Program-made: the position numbers and the translations under genes
Shown here: piece after piece, positions 11,683 through 22,955 of the stretch
How the letters are laid out: every line of letters starts with the position of its first letter
Numbering within the stretch: the first letter of the stretch is position 1
Source of the DNA: Balamuthia mandrillaris
Taxonomy: Eukaryota > Discosea > Longamoebia > Balamuthiidae
Direction: 5' to 3'
Assembly: GCA_031835245.1 (NCBI GenBank)
Contig: JAVKOQ010000036.1
Span: 129,001 to 193,000, forward strand
Length of the DNA stretch: 64,000 nucleotides
Notes under the pieces: model-generated
Databases searched by the model: none
Told to the model about the DNA's origin: nothing
The model's input: only the letters and a program-made list of their open reading frames with translations

Positions 11683-12631
11683 TTCTCACTTTAACATACC
11701 GCGTTTAGTTGTTTGTCTCCGGGTCAGCGGACGAGGAGCTACTTTCTTCCACGGTGTATTCGGTAAGATGGAGTACTGCCCGGACAATCGCAGAGAAGCT
11801 GCAGCGAACAATGTAGCATAACAACATATAAATAAGAAGGAAAATAAAACAGCAGAAAGTTAGAGCGACGAAAGAAACGAACGTAGCGCAGCAGGGTGCC
11901 TTTACCGCGTTCACGCCCTAAAGTAGCTCTCTCGCGGAGCGGGAGCGTTCTCCGCTACTCTTGACCAAGTGACGCGTGCCTCAAGCTATCGCAACAACGG
12001 AGAGGATCAAGAACGCTGCGCTGCTTATTTTCGTTTTCCTTGTCTCCGTTGTCAACCTGCAGCAAAACAAACACGTATTCGGAGCTCCAAGGCTTGTCGC
12101 TTCTTTCTTCTTCTGCCTTCTTCGTCTTCTTCAGCCTCCGGCTACTCCCAACTTTCTTCTTCTTCTTCTTCTCCCGGCTATTTGCTCAGCGAACCAATAG
12201 AGGAAGGTCTGTTGAAGACTTGGATTGGGTAGGGATTTTGCGGACTTTGAATAGTTAATCTCCGGGCCAATCGTGAGGAACTTTCGGGACATTAGGTTCT
12301 TTTTCTTTTTCTTTTTTTTTTTTTTTTTGTTGTGCCCACTTGAAAGAGGGGGAAAACAAACCCCAACGTTGCCGTTTGCCTTTCCGTCCGCGCACGCTGT
12401 TTGCGAAGAACATTCCTGCCCAAAGGGTCGACGTGCCCCACACAAAAAACCGGAAACCAAGGTCTTGGCGGGAAACAGTTTTTTTCTGCGACCGCTTTTT
12501 TTTTTTTGGTTGGTTTCGTTCACAAACCATGTCGTCCCGTATCGATTTTGTGCAGACTTGATATTTGCAGACATTTACCTGCCGCCTCTGGAAAGTAACA
12601 ACGAGAGACAGCAACAAGAACGACGACCAGA
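11683..12631. other. Region without a convincing gene; possible small spliced ORFs
   Basis: On the minus strand a donor at about 11895 and an acceptor at about 11807 could join short exons ending near 11705 (SSSSSADPETNN), but no ATG is evident. On the plus strand 11976-12200 reads a hydrophobic frame (NAALLIFVFLVSVVNLQQNK) that starts only at GTG. I could not turn either into a believable gene. The region also has a hairpin at 11922-11959 (arms AGTAG...GCGGAG and CTCCGCTACT) and T-tracts at 12308-12330. Just before the TMEM42-like gene it holds CATGTCGTCCCGTATCGAT (around 12528), similar to the window's recurring promoter element. Confidence 0.35.
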
Positions 12632-13207
12632 ATGAGGCGAGTAGGCTTGTTGTTTGCAGCCTTGGCAGGAAGTTGTGCTGCCATGGCTTCCGTATTTGGC
12701 AAGCTGGCCATGGACTCGAGCATCGCGCAGACCACGTGGCGTCCTCTGGCCGGGTGGTCTCTCACAAACCTGAACACCACCACCTCCTCTTTCAGCCTTG
12801 ACGACAACGCAATTCTCTTTTCCGTTCTTGACCATTCCATCTCCCTTTTGGATGGCTTCGTCATCGCCTTGCGGCTCCTTTGCTTTGGTCTATTCTTCCT
12901 CAGCAACCTGTTGATGTGGAACATGTTCGTAAAGTCCCTGAACAACACCTCCTCCTCCCTGGTTCCCACCGTTATCAACACCGCCACAAACTTCTTCCTC
13001 AGTGCCGTTTTGGCGTGGCTCCTCTTTGACGAGTCCCTTTCGTGGACTTGGGCCTTTGGTGCCTCTTTCATCCTGGTCGGCCTTGTTCTTATCTCCCGCT
13101 CCACCACTGAGGAAGTAGAGGAGAAGCAAAGCACTGCCAAAGCAACACAGAGCAAAAAGCCTCCTACTCCTGCCATCAGCAAAAGCAAATATAATAAAGT
13201 GGACTAA
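12632..13207 (+). CDS. TMEM42-like small transporter of the EamA/DMT superfamily
   Basis: This is a single exon of 191 codons. The protein has four or more hydrophobic segments: MRRVGLLFAALAGSCAAMAS, FVIALRLLCFGLFFLSN, the long conserved part around LVPTVINTATNFFLSAVLAW, and WAFGASFILVGLVLIS. The pattern NxxMWxxFVKSL...S....TVINTATNF...LFxE is that of TMEM42 and related half-size EamA proteins. A hydrophilic Lys/Thr-rich tail follows. The family is conserved in eukaryotes with unproven substrate, and the location is probably an endomembrane. An upstream ATG is absent, and the start lies just after ACGACGACCAGA. Confidence 0.72.
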   Translation: MRRVGLLFAALAGSCAAMASVFGKLAMDSSIAQTTWRPLAGWSLTNLNTTTSSFSLDDNAILFSVLDHSISLLDGFVIALRLLCFGLFFLSNLLMWNMFVKSLNNTSSSLVPTVINTATNFFLSAVLAWLLFDESLSWTWAFGASFILVGLVLISRSTTEEVEEKQSTAKATQSKKPPTPAISKSKYNKVD

Positions 13208-13442
13208 TGCGAGAGAAGAAAAAGAAATGGATGTAAAGCAAAATGTTCTTCCTGCTCTCTCTGTCTGCTGGCCGTACGTTGTGGTCGGAGCTGTTTCAAT
13301 TGCTTCTTTCGTTCTTCCCATCCCTGTCGTGTCGTCGTGACATATTTTTTCTGTCGACAATATAATGACCAGATTAGTTGCACAAATGTTGCAGTGAGTG
13401 AACAGCACAAGAAGAGAAACGACAAAAAAAAAAAGCAACAAG
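13208..13442. promoter_or_regulatory. Upstream region of TIM10 with TGTCGACA and CGTGTCGTC
   Basis: CGTGTCGTC (13328-13336) and TGTCGACA (13352-13359) sit about 85-115 bases before the TIM10 start codon. Both are recurring elements in this window. A promoter role is inferred from that recurrence and position. Confidence 0.45.
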
Positions 13443-13876
13443 ATGGAATGGCTGAAAGGAGTGTTTGGGCTCGGGGAGGAGCCGCGAGAAGGGCCTTCGC
13501 AGGCACAACTCGATTTCATGGCCGCGCAATACGAAGCGATGTTCATTCAAAAGATGTACGACAGGTACTGACTGACCACCGCATACATACTTTTATTTTT
13601 TTCTCTCGCTCTTTGAGTGAAGATTTTGTTGTCGATGATGATGATGAGGCTGAACACACACACACACAAAGACTTTCGGTAACTTGCTGGGAAAAGTGTA
13701 TAAACAAAGACTTTGTGGAGGAAGAGCTGAACCTCGGAGAGAAGCTCTGCACGGAGCGGTGTACTCGCAAATACGTCCAGGTGCACAACATCGGTCGTCG
13801 CATCATGCAAAGAGGACCGCAACAACAACAACAGCAACAAAAATCATTCTTGCAACAACAAACACAAAGCCTTTAG
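13443..13876 (+). CDS. TIM10: TIM10, small translocase chaperone of the mitochondrial intermembrane space
   Basis: Two exons, 13443-13564 and 13672-13876, encode about 108 residues. Splicing joins QAQLDFMAAQYEAMFIQKMYDR to LSVTCWEKCINKDFVEEEL. The second exon continues GEKLCTERCTRKYVQVHNIG. The twin CX3C motifs (CWEKC and CTERC) and the MYDR before the first one are typical of TIM10. TIM10 hexamers with TIM9 escort hydrophobic carrier precursors across the intermembrane space. The protein has a Gln-rich tail that ordinary TIM10 lacks. TIM9 or TIM12-like identity cannot be excluded by eye, but TIM10 fits best. Confidence 0.83.
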
Positions 13877-13993
13877 TTCGTTTCTATTTTTCCACCTAAA
13901 ACCATTTTTTTGCTTATGTTTGTTCTGTTTTCCGTTGTCGTTCTCTTTCTTCGTTTCTCTTTCTCTTTCTTCGTTTCTCTTTTTTTGTTATTA

Positions 13994-16900
13994 TTATATT
14001 TTGAGAACGTTCCTCCAAGAATTAAAGAGCTGAGGATGAAGTGCAATGGTATCGTACATGCCTCTTTGGTACTGTCTCAACTCCTCCACCAGTTGAGAGA
14101 GTTTGTGATGCTTCTCCAAGTTGATGTGCTTTTGAGAGGTCTCATTCGGTTTCTTCTCCAGCTTTTCCATTTGCACTCGAAACGTTTCTGTTGTATCACT
14201 CTTTGTTAGGGAGAGTGAGAGAGAAGGAAGAGACAGAGCAGAGAGAAAGAGAAGAGAGAGAAGTCACCGATCCAAGGGATACAAGGAGGGAAGCAACGAT
14301 TGACAGCGGTTTGATAAGCCAGATAGTTTTGGTTCTTGTCTATCAACCGACCAATGCTGGTGAAGATGGTAGTAAACCCAACTGACTTCTGCTTGTGTTG
14401 TGGTTATATTTCAGAGAGAAGAGAAGCGATGTGGAGAGGCAGAGAAGACTCACCTTTCTGGAACTATCACCAAGAGTCCCTTTGAGCTTGCAAAGCTTAA
14501 CGAATTCATCAAAACGATCTTTGAGGCCGTCCTGAAGGCCCATCATTATATCAAACACAGCCATAAAGTTGTTCAGCTCAGCACATTCCTTTTCTTATAC
14601 TGTTAAGCAAAAAAAAAAAAAAAAAGGAAGAGAGCAAAGAATATGTACGTAAGCCACAAGACACAAATGGTGAAAGACATCCACAGAGCATTTGTCGTTA
14701 TTGCCGTTCACTTCATCAGCCACCCATCCGCGAAGCTATTAAAACGTTTCATGGAAGAGAATAAGAAAAAGGATAAGAAGATAGAGAAAAAGATAAAAGA
14801 GAAAAAGGAAGTTTTACCGCTTTAGCAACTTGAACCATTCTTGCAAAATAAGTGGTTGCAGAACGAGAGGCAGTAAGAGAAGATAACGTATGGGTAGGGC
14901 CAAAAGTGTTATGATTGCCTGTTGAGGATGAAAAACTTGCTTTCGCCTTCATGAAAGATGAGCTCAGTGCCGAAGTTGAAGCAGAAAGATTTGTGGAAGT
15001 TGTTGGAGAGGATGATGGAGAATTCAACAAACGGAGATAGCCCAAAAGATCGTTTGAGGTGATCTTTTTGAAGAGAGCATGTTGAAGCAGAGTCAGCTGA
15101 CGAGCGAGTTCGACAGGTGTTGCGGTGAGGATCCAATCCTTGTTGGGAGGGGTGAAGGTAAGGGAAGGAAAGCTTGGATAGCCTTCCATCTTGTTGGCCT
15201 CGGATTTCTATATTATTGAGCTGGTAAGAAACATAGAAACAAAACATGAAAGAAAGGAAAGGAGAGAGACCAATAGAAGAAAAGCATCTTTGATGCTGGT
15301 GGCCAGAATGCTCATTCCAGCTTGACTCATAGTAGTATTAAGAAACTGAAGTAGTTGCTGTTCCATGCTTCGATCCGTAACAAATATACTTCCATTCAGC
15401 GCCACCCACGTTCGCACTATATTTGCTATTCTGTTGTGAAAAAACAGAGTTAAGTACAAAGAAGACAACAAAAACCAGAAAAAGAAAAAGTACCTAACAC
15501 AAAGAGCTTCATCCTTTCCAGCAGCACGTTTGAACCTAATTTAAAGGACATAACCATGAGCACGTAGAAAGCGGCGAAAAGAAGTGAAAACGGAGAACAA
15601 AAACGTACTTGGAAGAAAGAACATCAAGAAGGGTTGAAGCACTCGTAAAACATGGGTAAGTATTGATATAGTCTATAATGAACTGAGGTACTATTGCCAT
15701 AAGGTTTTGGTGTTTGGAAAGATGCAAACGGAGAAATAAGCATAGAAGAAAGAAGAACTTGAAGCGAGAAAGAGAAGAACGAAGAAAGATACCAGGAGCG
15801 CTTTCCAGCAACAAAAAGTCTAACAACATGGATTCTTGTCCTACTTTCACAAGTGATTGCCTGCACTTCTTCTCTTTGTTTTTATCACTGCTGCTTCTGC
15901 GTTGTCCGATGGACACCGCCTCAGTGTTAAAAAGCGAGGTTGGAGGGGCGTCCTGAAGAAGAGATAATGATGCAGAGGACGAAGAAGGGGAAAGGGAAGG
16001 TGCGAACGATGAAGGTGGAAGAGCAGAGGAAGAAAACGACTCTCCGCTTTCATTAGTTGAAGAAAGCTTATTACTGGCTAACCATTTTTCTTCTGTTTTG
16101 AAAGAAGCAAAGGGGGAAGAAGTCGAAGAAGTTGATGAAGAAGGAGTGGAACGAGTTGGGGTTGACCATTGAGCTGCTATTAATGGAGACGAAGGACGCG
16201 AAGTATTATTGTTATTATTGTTGCTGGGAAGAATGGCAGGAGAGAACGGAGGAGAAGAGGAAAGTGGAGTAGACGAAGAGGATGATACAGAAGGAAAAGA
16301 ACCGGACGACGTTGGAGTGAGTGGGGTGGTTTGTTGAGAGTTTTGCAGGCTTTGACGTTCGTTTAGTAACGACTGTTGATACACATAAACCAGCAAAATA
16401 TAAGCAATATAAAATAAACGCTTAGAAGAAAGAAAAGAAGAGAAAAAGAAAAGCAAAAAGAAAAGTAAAGAAAGAAAACAAGTGTTAAAGGTACCTCTAT
16501 TTGAGCTTTTAGCTGAGTGACTGTAGATGAGAGGCGATAAACATGTTCTCCTAAACTTGTGAATCGAAGCAGGAGTGACTGGTTCGCCAGCTGTTAAAAG
16601 TTTATGCGAGTAATTGTTGGTGATACTGATAGTGAGGAGAAAAGTAAAAAGAAATACAAACCTCAAGCTCAACAACTCGGTCCTGAAGTTCTTCTTTGTG
16701 CAGATCACTTATACGAAACAGAATTTCTTCTTTCTGTTATGTGTGTTTGGAACGGAGTGTTTTTTAAAAAAAGAAGAAACAAAGAAGAGGAAGGCTAAGA
16801 AGTACGAGAACAGAGAGAGAATGTAGCAAAGAAGAACAAGAATAGAGAGAATGAAGGAGGAGTAGAAACAACGAGGCGCCACACATACGGTGAGAAGGTC

Positions 16901-17187
16901 ACGAGTCGCTTGCTTGTGCAAAGTATTAATGTTTTCCAACAGACGCAACGGCGCCCAAGTCCACTCCGTGCTGAGTGTCCTGGACCTTTCCTTCGTTTCC
17001 TCTTGCTATAAAAATCATGTTATAACATTTAGCTTATTTAACTGCAAACACCACGAATAATACACGGATAACAAAACAAAGTACGTACTTTGAGGTTCTT
17101 TACAGTGGCGGCCATCTCTGGGTCGTCTATGTTCCTTCTGGCCTTCTTCTTTGGTCCTTCTTTTTTTCCCCTTGTAATGCCGTTCAT
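13994..17187 (-). CDS. RasGEF-domain protein (Ras guanine-nucleotide exchange factor)
   Basis: This is a multi-exon gene. The N-terminal part has Lys-rich and coiled-coil segments (RLLENINTLHKQATRDLLT; LANQSLLLRFTSLGEHVYRL) and a Ser/Thr-rich linker. A REM-like N-terminal motif follows (PQFIIDYINTYPCFTSAST; RIANIVRTWVALN). The catalytic CDC25 domain is spread over about five exons: PVELARQLTLLQHALFKKI, WVADEV, AELNNFMAVFDIMMGLQDGL, NQNYLAYQTAVN followed by CFPPCIPWI, and EELRQYQRGMYDTIALHP. These match RasGEF landmarks (ELARQLT, LNNF..., P-IP, Y near the end). It should load GTP on a Ras-family GTPase. The ATG at 17187 is chosen. An open stretch at about 17240-17340 that ends in a GTAAGT donor may be an additional 5' exon. 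Confidence 0.78.
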
Positions 17188-17354
17188 TTATCGTCACATT
17201 AATGAATAGTTAAATTATTGCCAATATTTTGTCGATGCTAACTTACACGAAAGAGGTCATTCTTTGTCCATTTCGTTCTCGCATCAGGAGTGCGTGATGT
17301 GTTGAGAGAAGGACTGTAACCGTCTCCAAGTTGGGTGTCGATAGTAATGATAAA

Positions 17355-18405
17355 TTATCGCAAAAATCTAGAAACGGCTTTTCGCTCGGGTTCGGTTAGC
17401 TCTGGATGCCAAACGTCCACCAGTAACACCACTCGGTCTTCCGTTCCTTGATGGATGACTTCATGCACGAAAGAGTCATCAAATACAAGGCACTATTCAA
17501 AGAATAAGCATAAGAGTGGAGAAGAAGACGAGAGAATGTGGAAAAGAGAATGAACCTGTCCTTCTTCCCATGTTCTAGATTCCTTCGCAACGATAAGTTT
17601 ACAATCGGGGGATGCCTTGAGGCCCAAATGACACCGCAACTTCACGTTGGCAGGTCCGAAGTGAGGGGTAATGCGTGTTCCTGATTTTACCACCGAGAAG
17701 TAGGCATAACCCAAGGCGCTGCACAAAAACATCAGTCGAGAGAAAATGAGAAAAGAACAAGCAGAGTAGGTAGAACGAACGAGAGAAGGAACAGAGGAAC
17801 GAACCATTGTTGCATGAACTCGGGCATCTCTTCCAAGAGCCTTGTGGTGATAGGTGCCAACGCACAGGTCTTCTCCTGTTTGACTCCCTCCTTCCACAGG
17901 TTGAAAGCGGACCACTCCCCACCGTAATTCGATGATGGAATAACAATTCGTTCCTCTGACCCTGCTAAACAATGTTTTGTTAGAAGAAAGGTGAAGCAAA
18001 AATAATAACAATAACAAAAAAAAGGAGAACAAGAGAAACCTTTCTGTAACGTTTCATATTCTTGCAGAATGACGTGCCAGTGCTGGCTCAGAACGGTTGT
18101 AAAAGAAAAGTCTCTGACATGAAAAGGAGAGAATGTTTATATAACGAAAGAATCCAAAAAAAAAAAGCGACAACACTCTCTTACTCGGGGTCATGCCAGG
18201 GTTTTGCCGAGAGCTCAGGATAATACATAAAGGTGGGCCTCTGCAAAGGCGGGGCAGGGCTCGGCCGCCGTTCCCCGGCGAGGAACATTTGCACGGCTTC
18301 GCGTAACCTAGGTGGGCTTTGCTCCATGTACATGGCTAGTTCTGCTTCTCTCTCGCAGAGGTCCGCTGCTTCTTTGTCTCTTTCCTCAGAGGACGCATTC
18401 TCCAT
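17355..18405 (-). CDS. Aspartyl/asparaginyl beta-hydroxylase-like 2-oxoglutarate dioxygenase
   Basis: About five exons. The start is MENASSEERDKEA at 18405. The next segments read PTFMYYPELSAKPWHDP, RDFSFTTVLSQHWHVILQEY, and NYGGEWSAFNLWKEG. The catalytic core is GTRITPHFGPANVKLRCHLGL, then TWEEGQ spliced to CLVFDDSFVHEVIHQGTEDR and VDVWHPELTEPE. The H-x-GP-N-x-LR-HLGL and FDDSFxHEV..H...R landmarks are those of the Asp_Arg_Hydrox family. The histidines of PHFGP and HEVIH are the expected iron ligands, and the arginine after VKL/ED is the expected 2-oxoglutarate contact. No signal peptide or membrane anchor is seen, so this resembles the soluble ASPH-like proteins more than ER aspartyl hydroxylase. 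Confidence 0.8.
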
Positions 18406-18574
18406 TTGCTTTTTTCTTTTTTTGTTGATCTGGCATAAAAAATATATGTCGACATTAAAGGCCTGTGTTGTCGACACAACCCGCTGCACAAATTGTTGAA
18501 TCTTTGTGCACCATTGAAGCAGCGATTGTCGACAAAAACACAGACAAAGACGACACGAAAAAGAAACAGAAAAG
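18406..18574. promoter_or_regulatory. Divergent promoter with three TGTCGACA palindromes
   Basis: These 169 bases separate the hydroxylase-like gene (-) from the glutaminyl cyclase gene (+). TGTCGACA occurs at 18447-18454, 18469-18476 and 18527-18534, and AGACGACACG at 18548-18557. This is the densest cluster of the two elements in the window. Confidence 0.6.
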
Positions 18575-19423
18575 ATGAGAAGCAACTTGCCGCCAACGTC
18601 ACCGAGAAGCGGTCTCTCTCAACGAGGCCGTTGGGCCTTGGTTGTGGTTGTACTTGCAGCTGTGACATGCCATGGTTGGGCGTCCAGCGTGGGTGCGACC
18701 CCCAACCAGCAGCGTGCGGTCATCCCGACCCTGGGCTATCGGGTGATGCATGAGTATCATCACGACTCGGAGGCCTTCACGCAAGGCCTCCTCTACGACC
18801 CATCGCAAAAGAACATTTTGTATGAAGGTAAAACCCCAGGGATAACCCTCCAAGCCAAGGTTTTTTGTTTTATGTTGAACGTTCTTTCATTAACCATTCT
18901 CTCTGTCTCTGTCTCTGTCTGTCTCTGTCTCTCTGTCTGTCTCTGTCTCTGTCTCTGTCTCTGTCTCTGTCTCTGTCTCTGTCTCTGTCTCTGTCTCTGT
19001 CTCTGTCTCTGTCTCTGTCTCTTCCTCAGGAACGGGTCTCTACTACTCCAGCACCCTTCGCAAAGTAGACCTCCGCACGGGGCATGTCCAACAAAGCGTA
19101 GCCCTGCCGGAACGCGTCTTTGGGGAGGGCATAACCATCTGGCAGGGAGATGTCCTCTTCCAGCTGACCTGGACCTCCCGCAAGATCTACAAGTACCGCA
19201 AGCACGACCTGGCGCTGCTGCATACCTACGACTCACCCCTAAGGCAGGGATGGGGCATCACCACAACGGAGGATCAGAGCGCGTTGGTGCTGAGCGACGG
19301 CAGTCATAATCTCTATTTCTTTGACCCGGAGACGATGCACAAGAGGAAGACGGTGGCAGTCACGGGAGTTGCCAACCCAAGATGGAATGAATTGGAATGG
19401 ATCAATGGTAGCATCACTTTTTT

Positions 19424-19455
<32 letters not shown>

Positions 19456-19787
19456 TCTCTGGTCTCTGCTCTCTCCTTCTGTATCTCGCGGTCTTTTCAT
19501 TCTTCTGCATTCTTTGTTTTTCTTATATCATATGATTTGCTTTGCAAGGAACCATTTGGGCAAACAGTTGGCTGAGCAATGACATCTACCTGATCGATCC
19601 AGAGAGCGGCGTCGTGAAAGGCAAGCTCGACCTCACTCACATCATCGACCCTCATCCAACGCGCCTCAACAGGGACAACGTCCTCAACGGCATTGCCTAC
19701 GACCCCATCGACCATCGGCTCTTCGTGACCGGGAAGCGGTGGCCCAAGATCTTCGAGATAGCTGTAGACCTCACTTCTTCATCGTAA
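18575..19787 (+). CDS. Plant/bacterial-type glutaminyl-peptide cyclotransferase
   Basis: Three exons: 18575-18827, 19030-19408 and 19549-19787. The enzyme converts N-terminal glutamine of peptides to pyroglutamate. A hydrophobic N-terminal segment (WALVVVVLAAVTCHGWA) is a signal peptide or anchor, so the enzyme is secretory or periplasm-like. The five-bladed propeller sequence reads YHHDSEAFTQGLLYDP, then GLYYSSTLRKVDLRTG, VFGEGITIWQGDVLFQLTW, LSDGSHNLYFFDPETM, NELEWINGTIWANSW, DNVLNGIAYDP and LFVTGKRWPKIFEI. These are the conserved landmarks of the glutamine cyclotransferase family (FTQGL, YESTG-like, GEGI, LTW, GWG, DGS, NELEW, W-N-W, NGIA, TGK-WP). Intron 1 is a GTCTCT microsatellite. Confidence 0.9.
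18897..19026. repeat. Intronic (CTGTCT)n microsatellite
   Basis: A nearly perfect hexamer repeat fills intron 1 of the glutaminyl cyclase gene and abuts its CCTCAG acceptor. It acts as an extended polypyrimidine tract on the sense strand. Confidence 0.92.
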
Positions 19788-20031
19788 AACTATGCATTAC
19801 AATTGTCACCATAAAACAAACGATAAACTAGATACGAGAGAGGAGAAGAGATAGGCAATCTTCTTTACCACGTCGTCACGAACACTGCTACCTGACCAGC
19901 GTCGACAAATAATGCCTTAAAATCAATTTCTTCGAAATTTAAGGCATCCTTATCTAAAATAGGAAAGAAATCGAAAAAAAAACAAAAAAAAAGAAAAAAT
20001 AGAAAAAACAAAAAAAAAAAAAGAAACAGAA
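19788..20031. promoter_or_regulatory. Upstream region of the TMEM230/134-like gene
   Basis: It contains CGTCGTCACG at 19871-19880 and GTCGACAAAT at 19901-19910, the recurring elements, followed by an A-rich tract up to the ATG at 20032. Confidence 0.45.
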
Positions 20032-21019
20032 ATGGAAGAGGTCATCGACCTGGAAGACGATGACGTGCTGGGCCTGGTCTCTGATGACGATGAGGAGGTC
20101 TCACCACCAAACTACCACCACGAAACCACAGACGAGCCACAGGAGCAAGACGACGATGGCGATGCAGCCATGCTAGCGGCTGCTGCAGTGGCGGTGGCAC
20201 TGGGCCAGCAGGAAGAACAGGCAGCAGCCAAGGAGGCAGAGAGGAAAAAGAGGAAGGAAAAGCAGCAGAAGAAGCGCAAAGAGAAGGGCAAGGACAAACC
20301 AGAGCATGCTTTCCTCAGTGGGGCAGGCTTGGAAGAGGTTGACGTGGAAGCAGGACAGTCTGGCCTCATGGAAACTACTTACATTGGCGAAAGTGTGTAC
20401 CACTGTCTCTCTGTCTCTCTTTCTGTCTCTCTCTCCTTTCTATCTCATTCCTTCTCTCTCTCTCTCTCTTGTCTCTCTTCTCTTTTCTTCTTCTTCTTCT
20501 TCTCCTTCTCATCGACCACAACAAAAAGCAAAAACCAAAAAGAAGAAGAAACGAAAGAGCAAGAAAAAGAAGCGCGTCAACCCATTCTCCTCCACTGTCG
20601 TCCACAGCTGGAGCTGGAGCACCTTCTACAAGAACCCAGAGTTTAGGAAACGCATGGGGACGGTCATCATCGCTGCGCTCTGTTGCCTGCTGGGTCTGAT
20701 TTTTTTCGTGGTGGGTCTCGTGGAACTCTACTCTCACGGCCGATTTTGGGCCGGTCTAACATTCTTAATAGTCTCTCTTGTTTGCCTGCTGCCAGGTTTG
20801 TTATTCGCTCTTTTGGTAGTTTCTTGTAGCCTCTACCTTCTTTCGTGTCGTTAACTTCTTCCTTGTTTTTTTATTTCGTTCTTGCTGTTTCCTTCTTCTC
20901 ACTCTGTTATTTCTCAAACATTTAAAGGCGCATACAGCAGCTTCTCGTTGTACAAAGCATTCAAGGACCGGTCTGGCTTCAACTTTAGCCACATTCCAGC
21001 TTATGAAGAAGCCCAATGA
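20032..21019 (+). CDS. TMEM230/TMEM134-family (DUF872) membrane protein
   Basis: Three exons: 20032-20392, 20529-20795 and 20928-21019. The N-terminal part is acidic, then Ala/Gln- and Lys-rich. Two membrane segments follow (VIIAALCCLLGLIFFVVGLV and a second one ending LIVSLVCLLPG). The C-terminal motif, spliced from LLPG to AYSSFSLYKAFKDRSGF, ends FNFSHIPAYEEAQ. The hairpin plus 'LPG-Y...Y.A.......y..IP.y.e' ending is the DUF872 signature shared by TMEM230 and TMEM134, proteins of secretory and recycling vesicles. The long charged N-terminus is larger than in animal TMEM230. Which of the two subfamilies it belongs to is uncertain. Confidence 0.75.
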
Positions 21020-21208
21020 GCGAAATGTCGATGAACATTTCTTTGCCGAGCAGCTCAAGCATTCTTTTTTTTTTTTTTGAAACGTATTACCCATTCTATT
21101 TCTTGTGCACGTTTTGTTTTATGTTCTTTGTCTACAATCCTCTTCCACTCTTCCGATCCAAAACAAGAGAACGTGTCCTCCTCACCTTGTTCTCTCTCTG
21201 CCTCTTCC

Positions 21209-22344
21209 TCATTTCCTTGTGCCTTTTGAATTGGTTCGTGCCTGGGGCTGCTCCTTCCATTCAGCAGGCCTGGAACCAACGGACCTGAGCCTCAGTCTCA
21301 CCGCATTGCACGACTGGAACATGGTGGCGATGGCCCACAACCTGGTGGACTCTGGGTGGAACTTCAGCGTCTCGTTACACTTGCCGTTGCGGAAGTATTG
21401 GATTTCCCGCTTGTCAAAGTCCACCAGAGCCCCCAACACATCGCCTTGCTGCCATCCAGCCAACTGTGTCGGTGTTCGTGACCCTGAAAAGGCTGTTAAT
21501 TTCCCCGTCACTGTCGCACACGAGAGTGAAGGAAACAACCGTTAAAAACAAACAACATAGAAAGGGAGGCAAGGAAGCAATGCGCACCACTCTGTGAAGC
21601 CTGTATATCATTGCTCCAACTGTAACAGACCTCTCGTCCTTGGTCGATGAAGCAGCGGCGGTCAAAGTCAAAGTTGTCATCAACGAAGCCCACGCTGCAC
21701 GTATTTTGAAAGCAGCACCGTTCAATGATGAACTCCAAAGCAACAATGCCGGTGCTGAAAGCTCGTTTGCTGCGAACCGTCAGGCCATCTGGTTGGTATA
21801 CAGGGGGCCTATATTTTGATAAGCAAACAAGAATACGGGAAAAAGAAGAAGAAGAACAAGAAGAAGAAGAAGAAGAATGGGAGAACAGAACAAATGGAAG
21901 GTTACCATTCGTTCTTTATTGGCCACTCTAATAGATCAGGGGTGGGGAAGGAAATGTCACAAGAAGCAATCCAGCTGTAGTGCTTTGCAGTCTTCCTCAA
22001 CTGTTCCTGATCCCACACCAAGGGATACGCTGCCCCAAAAAGTATTGCTTCAGCTTCAAGAAAGCAAGAGAGAAGAAAGAGAAGAAAGAAGAGACAGAGA
22101 AGAGAGAAGAAGGGATGGACAAACCGCGATAGGTGTGAAACCAGGAGGGCTTGTCCGGAGGAAGCTCCCTCACGCCGAGGTCCTCCTCGCAACGGGCACG
22201 CCATGCCATGCCATCCAGCACCGCCGCCAAGCAGGTGGAGGACAGCACAAAACAAGAGGGGTACAGCTCTTTGGTGAGAACGAAGCCGAATATCATGGCC
22301 AGCACCTCCCTTGGCAGCTCCTCCAGCCCCGCCTTGCTCTCCAT
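21209..22344 (-). CDS. F-box/SPRY protein A
   Basis: Four exons. Exon 1 (22344 to ~22123) encodes the F-box: MESKAGLEELPREVLAMIFG, then SSTCLAAVLDGMAWRARCEE and PSWFHTYRG. Exon 2 reads YPLVWDQEQLRKTAKHYSWI. Exons 3 and 4 form a SPRY/B30.2-like domain: STGIVALEFIIERC, CSVGFVDDNFDFDRRCFI, CYSWSNDI, then GWQQGDVLGALVDFDKREIQ, FRNGKCNETLKFHP and LWAIATMF. The protein should be a substrate receptor of an SCF (SKP1-cullin-F-box) ubiquitin ligase, with SPRY recognising the target. It is a tandem duplicate of the gene at 22956-24174. A short duplicate of its first exon lies just upstream. Confidence 0.83.
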
Positions 22345-22396
22345 TGCGCTTACCGGTCGGATAGCGGTGTTGTCGTAAAAAAAAAAAAGTCGACAA

Positions 22397-22465
22397 GCCA
22401 AATATCATGGTCAGCACCTCTTTTGGCACGTCTTCCAGCTCCGCCTTGCCGTGCTTCCTCTCCAT
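22397..22465 (-). pseudogene. Relic of an F-box/SPRY first exon
   Basis: This stretch reads MERKHGKAELEDVPKEVLTM then IFG, clearly related to MESKAGLEELPREVLAMIFG of the neighbouring gene. It breaks off after IFG at a GTCGAC site, directly upstream of gene A. It lacks the rest of the F-box and looks like the leftover of a tandem duplication. It might instead serve as an unused alternative first exon. Confidence 0.6.
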
Positions 22466-22747
22466 CACAGCGATTTGTTGGCAATAACAATAAGGGCTTC
22501 TTTGCCAGTCAGCCAAAGCAAGCCTCTCCCAAAAGCGTGTCGGTAGAAAAAATATGACAACAGTTGCAGAGGCTCATATATAAAGGTTAATAAAAAAAAA
22601 GGATAACGCTAACGCCACAAATGCCAGGAAAGACGCAAAACGGCGACTTTTGCACGGCTCAGAAGAGGTTTCAAATCCCAGCTTGTGCAGTCAGGCACTA
22701 TGCCCGCATTGTTGTGCGGAATGAAAAACAAAAATAAGGGGGGGGGG

Positions 22748-22845
22748 GAGGTGCGTGGGCGTTGGAAGCGGCGTTACTTTGGTGTGGCTAAGAAGAGCTT
22801 GGAAGCGTGGCACCCTACCGTTCGTCCTTGCTTCCATACGACTGT
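22748..22845 (+). pseudogene. Relic of an F-box/GTPase fusion gene (end of the F-box exon)
   Basis: The frame reads GRWKRRYFGVAKKSLEAWHP then TVRPCF. This aligns with GRWKRRYLVWLRRTLEEWHA and VVRPCF in the intact gene at 24375. The F-box before it and the G domain after it are missing, and a poly-G run precedes it. It marks a lost seventh family member. Confidence 0.7.
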
Positions 22846-22955
22846 GTTTATTTTTCTTTCTTCTCATGAACATTTCTTTGGTGCGTAAATAGAATTGTGT
22901 GTTTCAAGCCTCTCCTGTGAGAACTACGCCAGCGGTGGCGTCCTCTTGAATTGGG

